Below, in pieces: positions 55,343-63,803 of a DNA stretch of 64,000 nt. Position 1 is the first letter of the stretch. Each line of letters begins with the position of its first letter. This DNA is from Mycolicibacterium fortuitum subsp. fortuitum (GTDB lineage: Bacteria; Actinomycetota; Actinomycetes; Mycobacteriales; Mycobacteriaceae): positions 62,001-126,000 of the forward strand of contig NZ_AP025518.1 in the NCBI RefSeq assembly GCF_022179545.1. The letters are read 5' to 3'. The notes under the pieces are model-generated. The model saw only the letters and a list, made by a program, of their open reading frames with translations. It did not search any database and was not told the DNA's origin. The translations under genes were made by a program, and so were the position numbers.

Positions 55343-57112
55343 TCAGCTGTTGCCGGGAATCAAGCCGTATTCGGCCAGCAATTCACCGATCTCGTTGTCG
55401 GTGATCTTGCCCATCACTCGCTTGCGGATGATCTCCGGGACCGGCAGGTCAACTTCCTTGCCGTCGCGTAGGTGCACCGTTCCGGAGATGAGCTTGCGGA
55501 CGTCGTAGGTGGAGTTGAACACTTCGGGTACTCCGCGGTCGATACCCAGCAACTGGTAGGCCGCCTCCATGCCGGTTCGCACCGAGTACTCGGTGGTGAA
55601 GATGCAGTCGCGGGTGGTCTCGGCGAACTGACCGATGAAGGCGAAGTTCACCGCGCCTTCCGGGACGACGGCGGGACGGTCGCCCGCTTGACGTGGCATG
55701 AAGAACGACGTCACATACGGCATCATCACCGGAACGGCCTTGGCGGCATTGGCGGCCAGTTCAGGGATGTCGGCTTCGGGGACGCCCAGGTGGTACAGCC
55801 ACTCTTGGGTGATCTCCTCGCCGGTGCACTCGCTCAGCGGCTTCTTCACGTAGTCGCCCGGGGTGTCGACGAACAACCCGTACACCCACACCACGATCTG
55901 GTCTTTGGGCTGCTGCTTGAAGTGCGGCTGCCGGTTGACTGTCCAGCTCATCAGCCACTTGGAGTCGCGTGCGGTCACGATGCCGCCGGTAACGACCTTG
56001 CCGGAGAACGGGTCTCGCTTGCAGATCTTCTGGATGTACTCGGGGATGCGGTGGTCCAGTGTCGTGACGGTGGCCGATTCCCACTTGGTCTCGGGGATGT
56101 GACCGCCGAAGACGTCGGGGCGCCCGAATGATGGGTCCTTGGCCGCGATGCGGCGCCACAGGTCCCAGGCCGGGGCGGGCCCGGTGTTGAGCTTGGCCGG
56201 TGTGTGGTGATCGCCGTCGTCGGAGTTCTCGGTCAGCGAGCCGATGGTGGTGAGCACCAGGTCGTTCGGGCCCAGGTCGACCCCGCCGGGCTCACCGTCC
56301 TTGATCCAGTGAATCCTGGTGGCCTGCTTGCGGTCCGGGGTGATGTCGAAATCGATGTCGGTGACCTCGGTGTCGAAGTGGAAGGTCACGCCCTGGTCCA
56401 GGAGCCACTTGTACATCGGCAGCACGAGTGACTCGTACTGGTTGTACTTGGTGAACTTCAGCGCCGACAGATCCGGCAAACCCTTGATGTGGTGAATGAA
56501 GCGGTGGATGTAGAGCTTCATCTCCAGCGCACTGTGCCATTCCTCGAACGCGAACATGGTGCGCCAGTACAGCCAGAAGTTGCTCTCCAGGAAGTCCTTC
56601 CCGAAGACCTCGTTGATGCGCTTGTTCTCCATCTCTTCGCGGGTCGCGAGGAACACCTTGACGATGTCCTTCTGCGCTTTGGCGTTGAGTCCGAACATGT
56701 TGTCGGTGTGGGCATCCTGGCCGCGGTTCTCGGTGGCCCGGCACAGGCTGTAGTTCGGATCGTCCTTGTTGAGCCAGTAGAACTCGTCGAGCACGCTGGC
56801 GCCCTCGATCTCGAGCGAGGGAATGGTCCGGAAGAGGTCCCACAGGCATTCCATGTGGTCTTCCATCTCGCGGCCGCCGCGGATCACAAAGCCCTTCTTC
56901 GGCTCCTTGATGCCGTCGAGTGCGCCACCGGGCAACTTCAGCCGCTCCAGGATGGTGATCTTGTTGCCGGGGAGCTGCCCGTCGCGGATCATGAATACCG
57001 CCGACGACATCGACGCCAAGCCGGCGCCGACGAACCACGCGGTCTTGTCTTCTACGCCCTGCGGTTTGCGGGGGCGGGCGAACGCTTCGTAATTGCCACT
57101 GCTGTAATACAT
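55343..57112 (-). CDS. ohyA: Oleate hydratase (67-kDa myosin-cross-reactive antigen family)
   Basis: The 589-residue FAD protein has the family start (MYYSSGNYEAFARPRKP), the dinucleotide site VGAGLASMSSAVFMIRDG, GGREMEDHMECLWDLF, NSDDGDHHTPA and the final block VNFAFIGQFAETTRDCIFTTEY. The enzyme adds water to the cis-9 double bond of oleate to give 10-hydroxystearate; FAD has a structural or charge-holding role. The length is normal (about 575-650). It follows the hydroxyacyl-CoA dehydrogenase by 16 bp in the same operon. Confidence 0.95.
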   Translation of the reverse strand: MYYSSGNYEAFARPRKPQGVEDKTAWFVGAGLASMSSAVFMIRDGQLPGNKITILERLKLPGGALDGIKEPKKGFVIRGGREMEDHMECLWDLFRTIPSLEIEGASVLDEFYWLNKDDPNYSLCRATENRGQDAHTDNMFGLNAKAQKDIVKVFLATREEMENKRINEVFGKDFLESNFWLYWRTMFAFEEWHSALEMKLYIHRFIHHIKGLPDLSALKFTKYNQYESLVLPMYKWLLDQGVTFHFDTEVTDIDFDITPDRKQATRIHWIKDGEPGGVDLGPNDLVLTTIGSLTENSDDGDHHTPAKLNTGPAPAWDLWRRIAAKDPSFGRPDVFGGHIPETKWESATVTTLDHRIPEYIQKICKRDPFSGKVVTGGIVTARDSKWLMSWTVNRQPHFKQQPKDQIVVWVYGLFVDTPGDYVKKPLSECTGEEITQEWLYHLGVPEADIPELAANAAKAVPVMMPYVTSFFMPRQAGDRPAVVPEGAVNFAFIGQFAETTRDCIFTTEYSVRTGMEAAYQLLGIDRGVPEVFNSTYDVRKLISGTVHLRDGKEVDLPVPEIIRKRVMGKITDNEIGELLAEYGLIPGNS

Positions 57113-57128
57113 TTCGTATGCTTCCCGC

Positions 57129-57986
57129 TCAGTTGTACTTGTAGAAGCCTTCGCCGCTGGCGAGGCCCAACTTGCCTTTGTCGATGTAGTTCTCTTTCAG
57201 CCACGCGGCGAGCTTCTGAGCTTCGGCGTCCCCATTGGCCATGATGTTGTACGGCGTGGTCAGGCCGATGATGTCGTAGATCTGGAACGGGCCCACCGGT
57301 GCGCCGGTGGCGATCCGCCAGGTGTCGTCCACGGCGCTGGGGTCGGCGTAGCCACCGGCCGCGAGTTCGGCGGCGGCATTGAGGAACGGGACCAGAAGTG
57401 AGTTGAGGACGTAGCCGGCCTTCTCCTTGTGCAGCTCGATCGGCACCATCCCGATGGCCTTGGCGAACTCGACCACCGCGGCGAAAACGCTCGGGTCGGT
57501 GTCCGCGGTCCCCATGATCTCGGCAGTGTTGAACTGCCACACCCGGTTTGCGAAGTGCAGTGCCAGGAACTTGTCGGGCCTGCCGGTGGAATCCTTGAGG
57601 TCGCTGGGCAGCAGCGTCGAGGAGTTGGTGGCGAAGATGGTCTTGGCCGGCGCGAGGTCCCCGAGCTTCTGGTAGGTCTCCCGCTTGAGATCGAGGATCT
57701 CCGGGATCGCCTCGATCACCAGATCGGCGTCGGCCACCGCTGCCTTCAGGTCGGAGGTCAGCGTGAGCCGGCCCAACGCTTCCCGGGCCTTGCCGTCACG
57801 CGCGTCGGGTACCTCGTTGGCGTAGGTCTCGGCCAGCTTCTCGAACCGCGCTTTGGCCGCTTCGAGAACCTCATCATTGATGTCGTACGCGGTGACGGTG
57901 AAACCCTTGAACGCGGATTGGAACGCGATCTGGGAACCGAGCACTCCGGTCCCGAGAACGGTCACCGTCTTCACGGAGTTCGTCAT
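57129..57986 (-). CDS. 3-hydroxyacyl-CoA dehydrogenase family protein
   Basis: The 285-residue product has the NAD site VTVLGTGVLGSQIAFQSAFKG, ADLVIEAIPEILDLK, the serine block ATNSSTLLPSDL, the catalytic histidine region ALHFANRVWQFNTAEIM, and the C-terminal GYVLNSLLVPFLNAA. It resembles 3-hydroxybutyryl-CoA dehydrogenases; the block after the histidine (ANRVW rather than FNPVP) marks a distinct subgroup. ATG 57986 follows GAAGGAGAAG and overlaps the TetR stop as ATGA. Position before ohyA suggests a role in hydroxy fatty acid metabolism. Confidence 0.88.
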   Translation of the reverse strand: MTNSVKTVTVLGTGVLGSQIAFQSAFKGFTVTAYDINDEVLEAAKARFEKLAETYANEVPDARDGKAREALGRLTLTSDLKAAVADADLVIEAIPEILDLKRETYQKLGDLAPAKTIFATNSSTLLPSDLKDSTGRPDKFLALHFANRVWQFNTAEIMGTADTDPSVFAAVVEFAKAIGMVPIELHKEKAGYVLNSLLVPFLNAAAELAAGGYADPSAVDDTWRIATGAPVGPFQIYDIIGLTTPYNIMANGDAEAQKLAAWLKENYIDKGKLGLASGEGFYKYN

Positions 57987-58627
57987 GGTGCTTCTCCTTC
58001 TCGTGGTGTTGTGGTTGCCAGGAACCCCAGCACGATCTGGTTGATCTGCTGGAGCAGTTCGTGGGCGCCGTCGGTGCCCCACTTCATGCCGGTCGACGGT
58101 TGGACCACCAGCAGGTGCAGTGCCGCGAAGACGCTTCTGGCGGCGCGGTCGGCGTTGGCCCGCAGTTCGTTGTCGGTGGACAGATCGGCTGGGTGACAGC
58201 GCATCAGGCGTTCGGCGATCGCGTCCTCGAGCCGCATGACGTGGTCTAGTCCTTCGGCACGGAAGCGCTCGGTGGGGGAGCCGAACAGCAGTTCGCGTTG
58301 GTAGGCCGTGGCGTTTCCGGGCTGCCGCGCGGCCTCGGAGATCACCGGTGCCACCATCGCAAACACTGCGGCGCTCGGATCCTCGACATCGGCCGCATTG
58401 CGCATGCCGGTGTCGATGGCCTGCCGGAACTGGTCGTTGTAGACCATCAGCAGCAGCTCGGCTTTCGACGATGCATAGCGGAACAGGGTGCCGGCCGCGA
58501 CGTCGGCGGCTTCGGCGATCTGGGCCACCGTGACGGGCTCGAAGCCATGCGCTTCGAACAGCGAACGCGCCGCAGCGAAGATTCGCTGCTGCTTGTCCTG
58601 CATGTTCCGGGTTCGTCGACCGGTCAT
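57983..58627 (-). CDS. TetR-family regulator of the ohyA operon
   Basis: The 214-residue product has a TetR helix-turn-helix (PVTVAQIAEAADVAAGTLFRYASSK) after IFAAARSLFEAHG, and a helical ligand domain. ATG 58627 or ATG 58603 could be the start; neither has a strong ribosome site. The stop overlaps the dehydrogenase start. A good palindrome lies 22 bp upstream. It likely responds to a fatty acid or acyl-CoA, by context. Confidence 0.9.
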   Translation of the reverse strand: MTGRRTRNMQDKQQRIFAAARSLFEAHGFEPVTVAQIAEAADVAAGTLFRYASSKAELLLMVYNDQFRQAIDTGMRNAADVEDPSAAVFAMVAPVISEAARQPGNATAYQRELLFGSPTERFRAEGLDHVMRLEDAIAERLMRCHPADLSTDNELRANADRAARSVFAALHLLVVQPSTGMKWGTDGAHELLQQINQIVLGFLATTTPREGEAP

Positions 58628-58648
58628 GACCACCTCACAGAATAAATG

Positions 58649-58682
58649 CGCTCATTAATGAACGTACTCATTAACTGAGCGC
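58649..58682. promoter_or_regulatory. Inverted repeat GCGCTCA...TGAGCGC, probable TetR operator
   Basis: GCGCTCATTAATG pairs with CATTAACTGAGCGC (one extra base in the right arm), and an inner TCATTAATGA is itself a palindrome. It lies between the TetR gene and the ABC operon, so it could affect both. Confidence 0.65.
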
Positions 58683-58683
58683 G

Positions 58684-58842
58684 ATGTCAACAGGGGTGAA
58701 TAAACTCAGCTCGATTTCAGACCTTCACCGGTGCAGTGCTGGCCGGTACCAATACCCAGGTGAACGGATCACTGCCTGGTTGCTGTCGTCGCTGAAGCCC
58801 GTCGCCATCCCAACTACTTCAGCAATAAGAAAGCTGCCCACA
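58684..58842 (+). promoter_or_regulatory. Possible structured leader of the ABC transporter operon
   Basis: If translation starts at GTG 58843, about 150 bp precede it. These contain TTCACC (58724 region) able to pair with GGTGAA some 40 bases later, competing with a CCAGGTGA/TCACTGCCTGG stem. This could be an attenuator or riboswitch. An ATG at 58684 in the same frame would instead make it an unusual N-terminal extension. Confidence 0.25.
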
Positions 58843-59706
58843 GTGTCTGTCTTCGTCGACATCGTTCCCACCGAGGCCGAACCCGGCCTGCCGCGTGCGG
58901 CCACAGCGTCAACCCGTTGGCGCTCCTGGCTGACCAGGTCCGCTCTGCCATTGCTGTCGGTCGTCCTGTTCTTTCTGGTGTGGCAGGTGGTGGCTTGGGC
59001 CGGCATCTGGAACCAGACGTTCGTGCCGTACCCATCGGCGGTCTGGCGCGCCTTCATCGACGTCTCGACCACCCATGACGGTGCTCGCGGCTATGCCGGA
59101 TACCTCCTCTACGAGCACCTCTACATGACGCTGCGCCGCGTGCTGGCCGGTGTGGTGATCGGCGTGGTCGTCGGTGTTCTCCTGGGCCTGCTCATGGGTT
59201 CGGTCGGATGGCTGCGCAGCGTGCTCGAACCGTGGCTGACGTTCCTGCGTGCTCTTCCCCCGCTGGCGTACTTCTTCCTGCTGGTGATTTGGCTCGGCAT
59301 CGACGAGGCGCCCAAGATCACGCTGCTCGCGCTGGCCGCACTACCGCCGGCAGCCGTGGCCACCACGGCCGCGGTGGTCGCCGCACCCGTCGGGTTGCAG
59401 GAGGCTGCGCGGGCGTTGGGCGCCACCCGGGCCCAGGTCATCCGCGACGTCGTGGTGCCCTCGGCGCTGCCGGAGACCTTCACCGGCATCCGGCTGGCGG
59501 TGGGTATGGCGTACTCGTCGGTGGTGGCAGCCGAACTGTTCAACGGCATCCCCGGCATCGGTGGATTGGTCAAGGACGCAAGCAATTACAACAACACACC
59601 GGTCGTGCTGGTCGGGGTCTTCGCCATCGGGATCTCGGGCTTGGTGATCGACGGAGGTTTGCGGGCTGTCGAGCGACGGGCCGTTCCATGGAGAGGGAAG
59701 ATATGA
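58843..59706 (+). CDS. ABC transporter permease, taurine/sulfonate/nitrate type
   Basis: The 287-residue product has six helices and the permease EAA loop (LQEAARALGATRAQVIRDVVVPSALP) typical of SsuC/TauC. GTG 58843 gives the family length; ATG 58684 in the same frame would add 53 residues without family match. The stop overlaps the binding-protein start as ATGA. With the next two genes it forms a complete importer, probably for an alkanesulfonate or related anion. Confidence 0.88.
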   Translation: MSVFVDIVPTEAEPGLPRAATASTRWRSWLTRSALPLLSVVLFFLVWQVVAWAGIWNQTFVPYPSAVWRAFIDVSTTHDGARGYAGYLLYEHLYMTLRRVLAGVVIGVVVGVLLGLLMGSVGWLRSVLEPWLTFLRALPPLAYFFLLVIWLGIDEAPKITLLALAALPPAAVATTAAVVAAPVGLQEAARALGATRAQVIRDVVVPSALPETFTGIRLAVGMAYSSVVAAELFNGIPGIGGLVKDASNYNNTPVVLVGVFAIGISGLVIDGGLRAVERRAVPWRGKI

Positions 59707-60734
59707 GACTGACGAAGCTGCTCACCGTGCTGGCTACCGTGACGGTGGCACTGGCCGGGTGCGCGGTGGACCACTCCGGGGGGAACTCCCAGAAACCCAC
59801 CATTCGTCTTGGCTACCAGTCCTTTCCGAGCGGCGATCTAATCGTCAAGAACAACAAGTGGCTCGAAGAGGCGCTGCCCGACTACAACATCAAGTGGACG
59901 AAGTTCGACTCCGGGGCTGATGTGAACACCGCCTTCATCGCCAAGGAGCTGGACTTCGGTGCGCTGGGCTCGAGCCCGGTGGCCCGCGGTTTGTCGGCGC
60001 CGCTGAACATTCCGTACCAGGTGGCGTTTGTGCTCGACGTCGCCGGTGACAACGAGGCGTTGGTGGCTCGTGACGGCGCCGGCGTCAACTCGATCGCCGA
60101 CCTGCGGGGCAAGCGTGTCGCCACGCCGTTCGCGTCCACCGCGCACTACAGCCTGCTGGCCGCGCTGGCGCAGAACGGGTTGTCGCCCAACGATGTCCAG
60201 CTGATCGACCTACAGCCGCAGGCCATTCTGGCGGCCTGGGACCGGGGCGACATCGCCGCGGCTTACAGCTGGCTGCCCACCCTGGACCAGCTGCGCAAGA
60301 CCGGTAAGGACCTGATCACCAGCCGGCAGCTGGCCAAGGACGGCAAGCCCACACTCGATCTGGCCGCGGTGTCCGACGAGTTCTCCACTGCCCACCCCGA
60401 GGTCGTCGACATCTGGCGTAAGCAGCAGGCCCGCGCGCTGAACGTCATCAAGGACGACCCGCAGGCCGCGGCCAAGGCTATCGCTGCCGAGGTCGGTCTG
60501 AGCCCCGAAGATGTTGCCGGACAACTCAAGCAGGGCGTCTACCTGACCCCGGCGGAGGTGGCGTCTCCCGAATGGCTGGGCACTGACGGGGCGCCGGGCA
60601 ACATCGCCGCCAATCTGCAGAGTGCGTCGCAGTTCCTGGCCGACCAGAAGCAGATCCCGGAAGCGGCGCCGCTGCAGGTCTTCAGGGATGCGATCTACAC
60701 GAAGGGGCTGCCCGATGTCCTCGCCGAGCAGTGA
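59703..60734 (+). CDS. ABC transporter substrate-binding lipoprotein, sulfonate/taurine type
   Basis: The 343-residue product has a lipoprotein signal (VTVALAGCAV, lipidated Cys at about residue 19), then the NMT1/SsuA-type fold with IRLGYQSFPSGDLIVKNN, FIAKELDFGALGSSPVARG, LRGKRVATPFASTAHYSLLAALAQNG and LQPQAILAAWDRGDIAAAYSWLP. The ligand is probably a sulfonate or taurine-like compound. It overlaps the permease stop by 4 bp and the ATPase start by 20 bp. Confidence 0.9.
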   Translation: MRLTKLLTVLATVTVALAGCAVDHSGGNSQKPTIRLGYQSFPSGDLIVKNNKWLEEALPDYNIKWTKFDSGADVNTAFIAKELDFGALGSSPVARGLSAPLNIPYQVAFVLDVAGDNEALVARDGAGVNSIADLRGKRVATPFASTAHYSLLAALAQNGLSPNDVQLIDLQPQAILAAWDRGDIAAAYSWLPTLDQLRKTGKDLITSRQLAKDGKPTLDLAAVSDEFSTAHPEVVDIWRKQQARALNVIKDDPQAAAKAIAAEVGLSPEDVAGQLKQGVYLTPAEVASPEWLGTDGAPGNIAANLQSASQFLADQKQIPEAAPLQVFRDAIYTKGLPDVLAEQ

Positions 60735-61503
60735 TGCCGCCGGTGCGCTGAAGATCCGCAACGTCGCGCACCGTTACGGGCACGGCTCGGAGGAGGTGAC
60801 CGCGCTCGGACCGGTCGATCTCGACGTCGATCCCGGTTCTTTCCTGGTCCTCGTGGGGGCCTCGGGGTGTGGCAAGAGCACACTGCTGCGCCTGATCGCC
60901 GGGTTCGAGACGCCGTCCGAGGGTGAGGTCGAGGTGTCCGGTTCCCGGCCGACACCTGGCGTCACCTCGGGCGTGGTGTTCCAGCAGCCTCGGCTGTTTC
61001 CGTGGCGCACGGTAGGCGGCAATGTGGACCTGGCGCTCAAGTACGCCGGTGTGCCTCGTGAGCGACGGGCCGAGCGGCGCGAGGAACTGCTGGAGCGCGT
61101 CGGGTTGGAAGGCACTGCCAGACGCCGGATCTGGGAGATCAGTGGCGGGCAACAGCAGCGTGTCGCGATCGCCCGGGCGCTGGCCGCCGAGACCCCGCTG
61201 TTCCTGTTGGACGAGCCCTTCGCGGCACTGGACGCGCTGACCCGTGAGCGGTTGCAGGAGGATGTCCGGCAGGTGAGTGCGGAGTCCGGCCGTACAACGG
61301 TGTTCGTCACGCACAGTGCCGATGAGGCCGCCTTCCTGGGTTCGCGGATCGTGGTGCTGACGCGCCGCCCGGGCAAGGTCGCCCTGGACCTGCCTGTGGA
61401 ACTGCCGCGCACCGGAGTCGACGCGCATGAGTTGCGCAACTCGCCGGAGTACCTCAAGTTGCGCACGGATGTCAGTGACGCGGTCAAGGTGGCCGCAGCG
61501 TAG
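60715..61503 (+). CDS. ABC transporter ATP-binding protein, sulfonate/taurine type
   Basis: The 262-residue product has Walker A GASGCGKSTLL, Q-loop VVFQQPRLFPWRTV, signature ISGGQQQRVAIARAL, Walker B LFLLDEPFAALD and the switch histidine in VFVTHSADEA. The QPRLFPW loop is typical of SsuB/TauB. ATG 60715 overlaps the binding-protein gene, as is common in this operon type. The operon order here is permease, binding protein, ATPase. Confidence 0.93.
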   Translation: MSSPSSDAAGALKIRNVAHRYGHGSEEVTALGPVDLDVDPGSFLVLVGASGCGKSTLLRLIAGFETPSEGEVEVSGSRPTPGVTSGVVFQQPRLFPWRTVGGNVDLALKYAGVPRERRAERREELLERVGLEGTARRRIWEISGGQQQRVAIARALAAETPLFLLDEPFAALDALTRERLQEDVRQVSAESGRTTVFVTHSADEAAFLGSRIVVLTRRPGKVALDLPVELPRTGVDAHELRNSPEYLKLRTDVSDAVKVAAA

Positions 61504-61516
61504 GTCTTTTCACGCC

Positions 61517-61571
61517 GAAAGTGACGCCAGGGTCGTAAGCCTGTACTGGTGACGACCGTGGCGTCACTTTC
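61517..61571. terminator. Long hairpin after the ABC operon
   Basis: GAAAGTGACGCCAGGGTCGT pairs with ACGACCGTGGCGTCACTTTC (20-bp stem, one mismatch) around a 15-base loop, 13 bp after the ATPase stop. Probably the operon terminator. Confidence 0.75.
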
Positions 61572-61606
61572 GCGTCAGGCGACGACCTGCGGAAACCGCA
61601 TGAAAG

Positions 61607-61627
61607 CGCGCCGGTATCACCGGCGCG
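61607..61627. terminator. Second hairpin CGCGCCGGT-ATC-ACCGGCGCG
   Basis: A perfect 9-bp stem with a 3-base loop lies 31 bp after the 3' end of the 36-aa minus-strand gene. It fits a terminator for that gene. Confidence 0.6.
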
Positions 61628-61658
61628 TGAGGACTGCGAACGCTACGAACAGTCCTGA

Positions 61659-61769
61659 TTACACCGGGGGGTAGGCCGGCGGCGGGTAAACGCCACGCAG
61701 GCCCCAGGCCAGCCACGGGAAGAAGAAGTCGCTCTCGTCGCTGAGGTCGTAGTCAGGATTCGGATCCAT
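61659..61769 (-). CDS. 36-residue microprotein, acidic then aromatic/proline-rich
   Basis: An ATG at 61769 opens 36 codons ending with TAA at 61659: an acidic start (MDPNPDYDLSDESD), then FFFPWLAWGLRGVY, then PPPAYPPV. The composition (three Phe, two Trp, three Tyr, patterned prolines) is unlike random GC-rich sequence. The ribosome site is weak (CCGGGG). A hairpin follows the stop. I recall similar very short mycobacterial proteins but cannot name one. It may be a membrane-surface peptide; function unknown. Confidence 0.6.
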   Translation of the reverse strand: MDPNPDYDLSDESDFFFPWLAWGLRGVYPPPAYPPV

Positions 61770-61833
61770 CCCCGGAGTCTAAACGTTGGACGCAAGGTCG
61801 GAACAGGGCCGCGAACGGAATTGCCTACACTCT

Positions 61834-61849
61834 TCAACCATCTAGTTGA
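61834..61849. promoter_or_regulatory. TCAAC-N6-GTTGA palindrome before TetR gene
   Basis: A 5+5 inverted repeat lies 46 bp before the TetR start in the gap shared with the microprotein gene. It fits a TetR autoregulatory operator by position and symmetry only. Confidence 0.4.
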
Positions 61850-61895
61850 TTGATTTTCCGGGCAAGGTCCCGGCGATGCTGATAGTGAGTGTGCT

Positions 61896-62573
61896 ATGTC
61901 ATCCGATGCAGAGGGCGGCCGGGGCCGCGGCGGTGCGACTGCCAACGGGACGTCGCGCCGTGATGAACTGCTGACCGTCGCGGCCAAATTGTTCGCCGCC
62001 CGCGGATATCACGGCACCCGCATGGACGATGTCGCCGAGGCTGTCGGACTGAACAAGGCCACGGTCTACCACTACTACTCAAGTAAGTCGCTCATCCTCT
62101 ACGACATCTACAAGAGCACCGCGGACTTCACAGTCGAGGCGTTGCACGACGATCCGACCGCCTCGGCCCGGGAAACCATCTACAACTTCACCCGGCGGCT
62201 GTTGGTCGGCATCGCCGGCGACCTGGAGCGTGCCGCGGTGTACTTCCAGGAGGGTCCCTACATCGCGGAGTGGTTCACCGAGGAGCAGGTGGCCTACATC
62301 CGGCGCGCTGAGACCCAGGTCTACGAGCACGTCCGCGACGTGATCGACCGTGGCATCGCCAGCGGTGAGTTCTATGACTGCGATTCCCACGTGCTGGCCC
62401 TGGGCTACATCGGGATGACCCTCGGTTCCTACCGCTGGTTGCGGCCGCACGGTCGACGTAGTGCCCAGGAGATCGCCGTCGAGTTCAGCACGGCGCTGCT
62501 GCGCGGGCTGATCCGCGACGAGACGGTCCGCAACGAATCCCCGCTGGGTGTCGAGATCGAAGAGAAGGCCTAG
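61896..62573 (+). CDS. TetR-family regulator paired with SDR
   Basis: The 225-residue product has a low-complexity Gly/Arg start, the TetR HTH (RMDDVAEAVGLNKATVYHYYSSK) and a KstR2-like helical domain (ERAAVYFQEGPYIAEWFTEEQV, GYIGMTLGSYRWLRPHGRRSAQEI). The C-terminal pattern suggests an acyl-CoA-type ligand, by resemblance only. The SDR gene starts 4 bp later, so both are in one transcript. Confidence 0.88.
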   Translation: MSSDAEGGRGRGGATANGTSRRDELLTVAAKLFAARGYHGTRMDDVAEAVGLNKATVYHYYSSKSLILYDIYKSTADFTVEALHDDPTASARETIYNFTRRLLVGIAGDLERAAVYFQEGPYIAEWFTEEQVAYIRRAETQVYEHVRDVIDRGIASGEFYDCDSHVLALGYIGMTLGSYRWLRPHGRRSAQEIAVEFSTALLRGLIRDETVRNESPLGVEIEEKA

Positions 62574-62576
62574 AAC

Positions 62577-63350
62577 ATGACCGATTTGTTCCGACTGGAC
62601 GGCAAGGTCGCCGTCGTCACCGGAGGCGGCCGCGGTATCGGCCTGATGATGGCCCGTGGCCTGCTGCAGGCCGGTGCGTCCGTGTACATCTCGAGCCGTA
62701 AGGAGGCCGAGCTCAACGCGGCGGTGGACACGCTGTCCCCGCTCGGCCGGATCTCGGCGGTGCCGGCCGACCTCGGGACATCCGAAGGGGTCGCCGCGCT
62801 GACCGCGGCTGTCACCGCGCGCGAGGACGCCATCCACGCCCTGTTCAACAACGCCGGGGCAGCCTGGGGCGCACCGTACGACGACTTTCCGGAATCCGGG
62901 TTCGACAAGGTCTACGACGTCAACGTCAAAGGTGTGTTCCTGCTGACCCGCGCCCTGACCCCGTTGCTGAATGCCGCTGCCACCGAAGACGATCCGGCCC
63001 GTGTCATCAACACCGGCAGCATCGACGGGATCGTCGCGCCCGGCAAGGGCCGCGACAATTTCTCCTACAGCGCCAGCAAGGCTGCGGTGCACATGCTGAC
63101 CAAGCATCTGGCCGGTGAGCTCGCCCCGCGGATTCTGGTCAACGCCATCGCGCCGGGCCTGTTCGAATCGCGGATGACCAAGGAGATGTTGCGCGCCGGG
63201 TCCGATGCCGTCGGGTCGGCACTGCCGCTCGGCCGGATCGGCCAACCCGACGACATCGCCGGCATCTCGGTGTTTTTGGCCAGCCGGGCCAGTGCCTACA
63301 TCACCGGCGCGATCATCCCGGTCGACGGCGGTGTGAGCACCATCAGGTGA
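62577..63350 (+). CDS. SDR-family oxidoreductase
   Basis: The 257-residue classical SDR has the cofactor motif VTGGGRGIGLMMARGL, NNAG (LFNNAGAAWG), catalytic S (NTGSIDG), Y and K (YSASKAAVHML), and the PG motif (APGLFESRM). Arg in SSRKEAE suggests NADPH use. It follows a TetR gene directly. Its 3' end overlaps the convergent DoxX gene by 8 bp. Substrate unknown. Confidence 0.92.
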   Translation: MTDLFRLDGKVAVVTGGGRGIGLMMARGLLQAGASVYISSRKEAELNAAVDTLSPLGRISAVPADLGTSEGVAALTAAVTAREDAIHALFNNAGAAWGAPYDDFPESGFDKVYDVNVKGVFLLTRALTPLLNAAATEDDPARVINTGSIDGIVAPGKGRDNFSYSASKAAVHMLTKHLAGELAPRILVNAIAPGLFESRMTKEMLRAGSDAVGSALPLGRIGQPDDIAGISVFLASRASAYITGAIIPVDGGVSTIR

Positions 63351-63723
63351 CGGGCAGGGTGAACCAGCCCCAGGCCAAGAACACGAACACACCGAGATAG
63401 AACACGTCGCCGGCCATGTAGAGCCACTCGCTGCGGCGGAATCTGGTCGTCGCCGCACCTGCCATGAAAAGCGCCAGGCCGCAGGCGGCCACCGGGGTCA
63501 GCACCGGTGCGATGTTCAACGCCGCGGGTAGCACCAGGCCGATCGCGCCGAGCAGCTTTATGGCCCCGATCGCCTTGAGGTGGCCGTCACCGAACTCGTC
63601 GACCCAGTGCTGTGTGCGGCCCATCGACCGGTACCGCTCCCGCGACATCAACAGCATGGTGGTCCCGCCCGCGGCGTAGGCCGCAGCGGCGACAATGGTG
63701 ATGATCCACAGGGTGGTGTGCAT
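63343..63723 (-). CDS. DoxX-family membrane protein
   Basis: The 126-residue product has four membrane helices and the DoxX-like blocks GHLKAIGAIKLLGAIGLVLPA and DVFYLGVFVFLAWGW. DoxX proteins are small membrane proteins, some linked to redox stress. It is divergent from the sigma factor gene with an 80-bp gap. Confidence 0.85.
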   Translation of the reverse strand: MHTTLWIITIVAAAAYAAGGTTMLLMSRERYRSMGRTQHWVDEFGDGHLKAIGAIKLLGAIGLVLPAALNIAPVLTPVAACGLALFMAGAATTRFRRSEWLYMAGDVFYLGVFVFLAWGWFTLPVT

Positions 63724-63803
63724 TCCTCGCTCCGTTTCGTGGTTACGTCGAGCCGTGCCGGCTCGTCACTCTTATGACGGATCCGCGCGAGGAGAGGTAA
63801 CTG

